From Siderastrea radians (taxonomy: Eukaryota > Cnidaria > Anthozoa > Scleractinia > Rhizangiidae), in assembly GCA_964017195.1 (NCBI GenBank), contig OZ024894.1, positions 33,039,184-33,103,183 on the forward strand: 64,000 nucleotides of DNA. Direction: 5' to 3'. The translations under genes and the position numbers were made by a program. Each line of letters begins with the position of its first letter. The stretch's first letter is position 1. Positions 60,194 to 64,000 of the stretch are shown here, piece by piece. The notes below the pieces were generated by a model. It was not told where the DNA came from and made no database searches. It saw only the letters and a list, made by a program, of their open reading frames with translations.

Positions 60194-62927
60194 TCAGTGT
60201 TTTCTTCTCTTGCTATCTGAGTCTCCTCCTCTCCTGAAATAGACACCAAAGAGAAACAGTGTTGATTTATGAGCCAAACGACACTAACATCACAGTAGCC
60301 TGCGAGCAGGCTCACTTAGTGTTATTATTTTGTGCAAGTATCTTGGTGGCAGAGCCCTGATTGCAGGATGGCGAGTGAAGTGAGCAGGCTTGGAAATTGC
60401 AGCTCCACCACCAAGATACTTACACAAATTCATAACAAACTAAGTGAGCCTGCTCACAGGCTAACATTACAGGAGCAGAGCTGACTATGTATTATGGAGC
60501 TGTCTACATTATGCGGGTTGAGTTCTATCAAACCAAGTTAATTGTCCAAAGTAGAGACTAGTTGTCTGGAAGGTGTTACTGAACTTCTTGGTTCTTTCCT
60601 CCTTTTCCTGATACCTTTGATCTGGCAAGTCCACTTTGTGAGTAACATCAAGACAGTGCAAAGACTTCTCTGATACTTGGTGATCCTGAATCATTGGGTG
60701 CCCTTAGTATGGTCATCATCACAACACTAATCTTGCGCTATAACTGCTTTATCCCTGCAATGTTCATTGCTTTCATGTCATTAATGAAAACAACACTGTC
60801 ATGCAAAACAACATTATGTTGTTTAATTACAAATCACTCACCCTTCATCCTTTCTCTTGTTCAACATCTAAGAAAAACAAATTGGAGATACATTAAAAAT
60901 ATTGGTAAACTAATCAAACGTTTGACTACCTGACACATCACTACAAAAATTAATGTCTACACTGATTCAGAACTACTGAAGACATATTTGAATAGCCTTT
61001 GTCAAGTCAGAATTTTCCAGTTGTTGGGAGCAAAAGCAAGCAACCAAGCATACTTTGCACTTTGCAAAGCTGCAGACCAAACTAGAAGTGTCACTCTACC
61101 CCCTAACTCGTGCAGTCATCCCTGATCATGGTTTAATGCGCCGATCAATTCGAAAGTTCAACATCCCCCCCGGGCAACCCCCCCGGGCATTTGAACTTTT
61201 GAAGGCTGGCTTGTTCAAATTCCCTCCCCTCGGGGCAAAAAGGCTGTTCAAATGCCCCACCAATTAGTACTGAAATACCTCTCCACCAAGCCAATTTCGT
61301 CTTCAATCAAACACTTTACACGCTTTTCAGAGAGAGATATGCCGTAATGATACCTTCAAACTTCTTTTAAAGACGCATTTGAAAGAGTTATTCACTAACC
61401 AAGCGAAATTCTATCTTGTGAATCCGTCAAACCGTGTAAAGACCGAAAAAACTCACGGGCGTATTACGTCAGAACAAGAGATAAATCAGGTTCAAATTCC
61501 CCACCCTTTCAATGCAACGTTCAAATTCCCCCCTCCCTGGGCACGATGCACAGTCAAATGCCCCGGGTATGCCCGGGGGGGGGGGGGGATGTTGAAGTTT
61601 CGAATTGATCGGCGCATAAGATGAACAATGCCAATTATGATGATTTAGAAACCAATGACCTCTAACCAGCACTCAAAATGTTCTGGCAGCTGTTGATTAT
61701 ACCACCCACAGCTGATTTTTTTGCTTGTAAACTAACACAGTATGCTTAATGCACAATGTGCAGACGAACCCTACCTGACTAATTTGTTGCCAGTCCCTGT
61801 CAAGTTTAGCCTTCTCATCTTTTGGACCTGCACGTCGTGTTTTACGTCCTTCAGACATCTTGATACCAAACTGAAAGGCAGCTCTGCAAAAGTAAGAAAA
61901 GTTGTCGACTTTGTGGTGTAAATGACATTGCGAACTATAGCTAGAAACTAGAGACACTTGAACACTGCGAGTGTTGCGTGTCGTATCGTGTTGTATATGC
62001 AGTGTGATTTAATTTTATTATATATGAGCCTGCAATCCTCGTGGTTGCAGTTGGCCGCCATGTTTTGTGTTAGTAAGAGATTTGGTGATTAAAGCCTAAT
62101 ATTCTACAGGCAAACGTCTTCTCTTATTTACAACAGACTTGAAAGTTCCACAATCATTGGCAGCCAAATACAGAAGATGTTAGTGTGAACAGATATGAAC
62201 TGAGATCAATTTAGCTGCCAAACCTTGAGGATCCAGGTGGTCTCAGATCAATCTAAGGTTGATCACAGTTTGCCCACCTTGACTCAGAATGTGCCAAAAA
62301 GGACAGGTGATGAAGAGAAGAAAGTTAACAGTATGGTTGCTAGACACACCAGAAATAAAACCTCTTGGAGTTTCACAAGTTCCTCTAAAACTCTCACCGC
62401 TAGCATTTTAGCAGGTGAGTGAGTGCGAAGAAAGCTAAGGAATGAAGCTTACCTATGGGCATTAAATAACAATAAATTAAGAAAGAGAAGGGACTCAAGG
62501 TAAACAACAATACAAAAAAATTAATGAGTAAAGATCCATTTCAAAAAAGATGAAGTCTTCAGGTACCCTAACCAGTTATTCTAACATGAGACTGTATTAA
62601 TTTATCACCAATTGCAGCACTAGGTGGCTGCACTATGAAATATCCAACATTAAAATAACTTTGTAATTTCCAGTGAAATTATCATTATTTTGCATGTTGC
62701 TACACTCACAGTATTGTACGTATACTAAGTTGTATGCATTGCTGACGCCACTGTGCTTTAGCAGTCTATATACTACTACTATAACAATTAAAAAAATACT
62801 GCAATTATTATAAGTTATCTAAAATAAACTTCACTAACTTTGGAAGAGCTTCTCTGCTTTCCATGTAACTATGGTAGTCCTCTTCAGTTTCAAAATCCCA
62901 CCGTTTTATAGGACCTTTCTTGTTACC
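60194..62927 (-). CDS. IK: Protein RED / IK, C-terminal 4 exons (5' part beyond right edge)
   Basis: Spliceosomal B-complex protein, nuclear, needed for splicing of many introns (family knowledge). Coding exons: 62839-62927, 61775-61883, 60842-60867 and 60194-60233, in phase with GT-AG borders. Conserved text is GNKKGPIKRWDFETEEDY, ALPKAAFQFGIKMSEGRKTR, LDRDWQQISQ and MLNKRKDEG. The order is the same as in the vertebrate C-terminus. The last residues, RGGDSDSKRRKH, differ from the vertebrate VEVKRPKY tail but stay basic. About 450 N-terminal residues, including the RE/RD repeat, should lie to the right of 64000; none of the preceding exons is visible in 62928-64000. A hairpin element and a larger foldback sit in its introns. 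Confidence 0.93.
60296..60463. mobile_element. MITE, 168 bp, in the last RED intron
   Basis: TAGCCTGCGAGCAGGCTCAC pairs with GTGAGCCTGCTCACAGGCTA, then AAGTATCTTGGTGG with CCACCAAGATACTT. Confidence 0.9.
61133..61619. mobile_element. Foldback element, about 490 bp, GC-run ends
   Basis: TGCGCCGATCAATTCGAAAG at the left pairs with TTTCGAATTGATCGGCGCAT at the right, followed inward by C/G runs around GTTCAACATCCCCC. It lies in a RED intron between 60867 and 61775. Confidence 0.85.
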
Positions 62928-64000
62928 CTGTAGGATTGTTGAAGAAACCAGAGAATAATCAATTTAAGAGTGTTGTACGTCCTCTCCTCTAGAATGGAAC
63001 CTTGATTTGCACTATTTAAGAAAACACACAGTTGTGACCATAACAACTACTGGGTGGTATTTTTTAAGCCTACGGTGTAGTATAACTATTAGGAAGAGAA
63101 TTGATACATAATTTTTTCAAACTAAAGAATCAATTTTTATAATGGTTATGGAATAGAAATGACAACTTCAATTGAAAGTTTACAGGGAAAGGCCCAGATT
63201 GCAGTGTTTTCTTGTATTCAGATACACCCATGCATTCTAAAATAAAATAACATCCATGGCCAAAAAATGAAAGTTAAGTTTCTTCCTTCTCAACAAGTAT
63301 TACAAAGCAACAATGTGACATCAGGACTATTGTAATATATAAATATTTAGAGTGAAACTAGACGATACTTTAAACAATTAAGACTTTAAATTATTTCTGT
63401 AACTAGCCAAAACAAACAAAGAAACAAACAAACAAACAAAATGTGTTGTTATGAACTAACACAAATCAAAAGAATGTTACTCTTCAAGTATAATTGCAAA
63501 ATAATATAATTAGTTTCAGGTGTAGTAACAAAACAAAAATTAATGTACTAACAAATTGTGCAAAGTATTTTCGGCCTTGTAAAGTTCCAACCGCATAATC
63601 CTGTTACCAGTTAGTGAAAAGAGTTTGCATTTAATAGTTAAAACAAAAATTACTTTACTTTACTTTAACAAATGAAATTTGTTTATTAATTAATGTTTCC
63701 AAATAATGTTGACCATTAAATGTTTGTACAGCTCAAAAGAAGTGCTTCAAAAGCTTGACAATACAGGAAACACATTGGTTTAGAATGCTACCCATAAGAA
63801 TCAGAAATTGAAAATTATTGATTCTGACCTGCTGCACAATCCAAAGTTAATGTTTCAGTTAATGAACTTAGGGCCTCCAAAGGCTAGAATTTAGTTGTCG
63901 ATAACTATTTGTCTGTCCGATGCAAGCATTACACACATTGGAATGTTAGTTGTCGATAACTAAGTCAGGCCAGTGAAAGCTTGGGAACTAACATTCACTA
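62928..64000. other. Presumed RED intron, no exon seen
   Basis: AT-rich, with a short (CAAA)n run near 63416-63440. The exon expected before GNKKGP is not found here. Confidence 0.5.

Overview
This is nuclear DNA of an animal, most likely an anthozoan cnidarian and probably a stony coral (inference). Genes are split by GT-AG introns into short exons that encode conserved animal proteins. The introns are packed with tRNA-derived SINEs, hairpin (foldback/MITE) elements, minisatellites and a nested LINE/hAT insertion. There is no sign of operons, phage or bacterial genes. I built the exon models by hand from reading frame, splice sites and remembered protein families; no search was run.

Layout. 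(1) 229-13382, minus: the first 249 codons of tryptophan 2,3-dioxygenase in eleven exons; the C-terminal part lies beyond the left edge. Its large intron 2 holds an uncharacterised single-exon gene on the opposite strand (9784-10839). (2) 13383-25064: gene-poor stretch with hairpin elements, a frameshifted class A GPCR (17485-18420), a (CATC/CGTC)n microsatellite, a SINE, a decayed TRIM2/3-like filamin-NHL gene (about 21810-22987) followed at once by a 251-bp foldback, and a (GAA)n tract. (3) 25065-30624: a hAT element, internally deleted but still encoding the dimerisation region, into which an almost full-length L1/Tx1-type LINE (25650-30250) inserted, leaving a 17-bp target duplication. The LINE has an intact ORF1 and a broken ORF2. 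(4) 33072-55674, minus: a complete Shroom homologue, nine coding exons, 1303 residues, with an N-terminal PDZ domain and a C-terminal ASD2 domain. Its introns hold two long hairpins, a recent 368-bp tandem duplication and several MITEs and SINEs. (5) 56271-59058, plus: complete dCMP deaminase in three exons, divergent from Shroom across about 600 bp that contain paired ATGCAAAT octamers. (6) 60194-62927, minus: the last four coding exons of the spliceosomal protein RED/IK, tail to tail with dCMP deaminase; the rest lies beyond the right edge.

The genes do not form a pathway. Tryptophan catabolism, apical constriction of epithelia, dTMP precursor supply and splicing are unrelated housekeeping or developmental jobs. 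The unusual content is the mobile and repeated DNA: a hairpin element inserted at a splice donor of the dioxygenase gene, a minisatellite apparently grown from a SINE body, two adjacent long hairpins in a Shroom intron, and a LINE-in-hAT nest.
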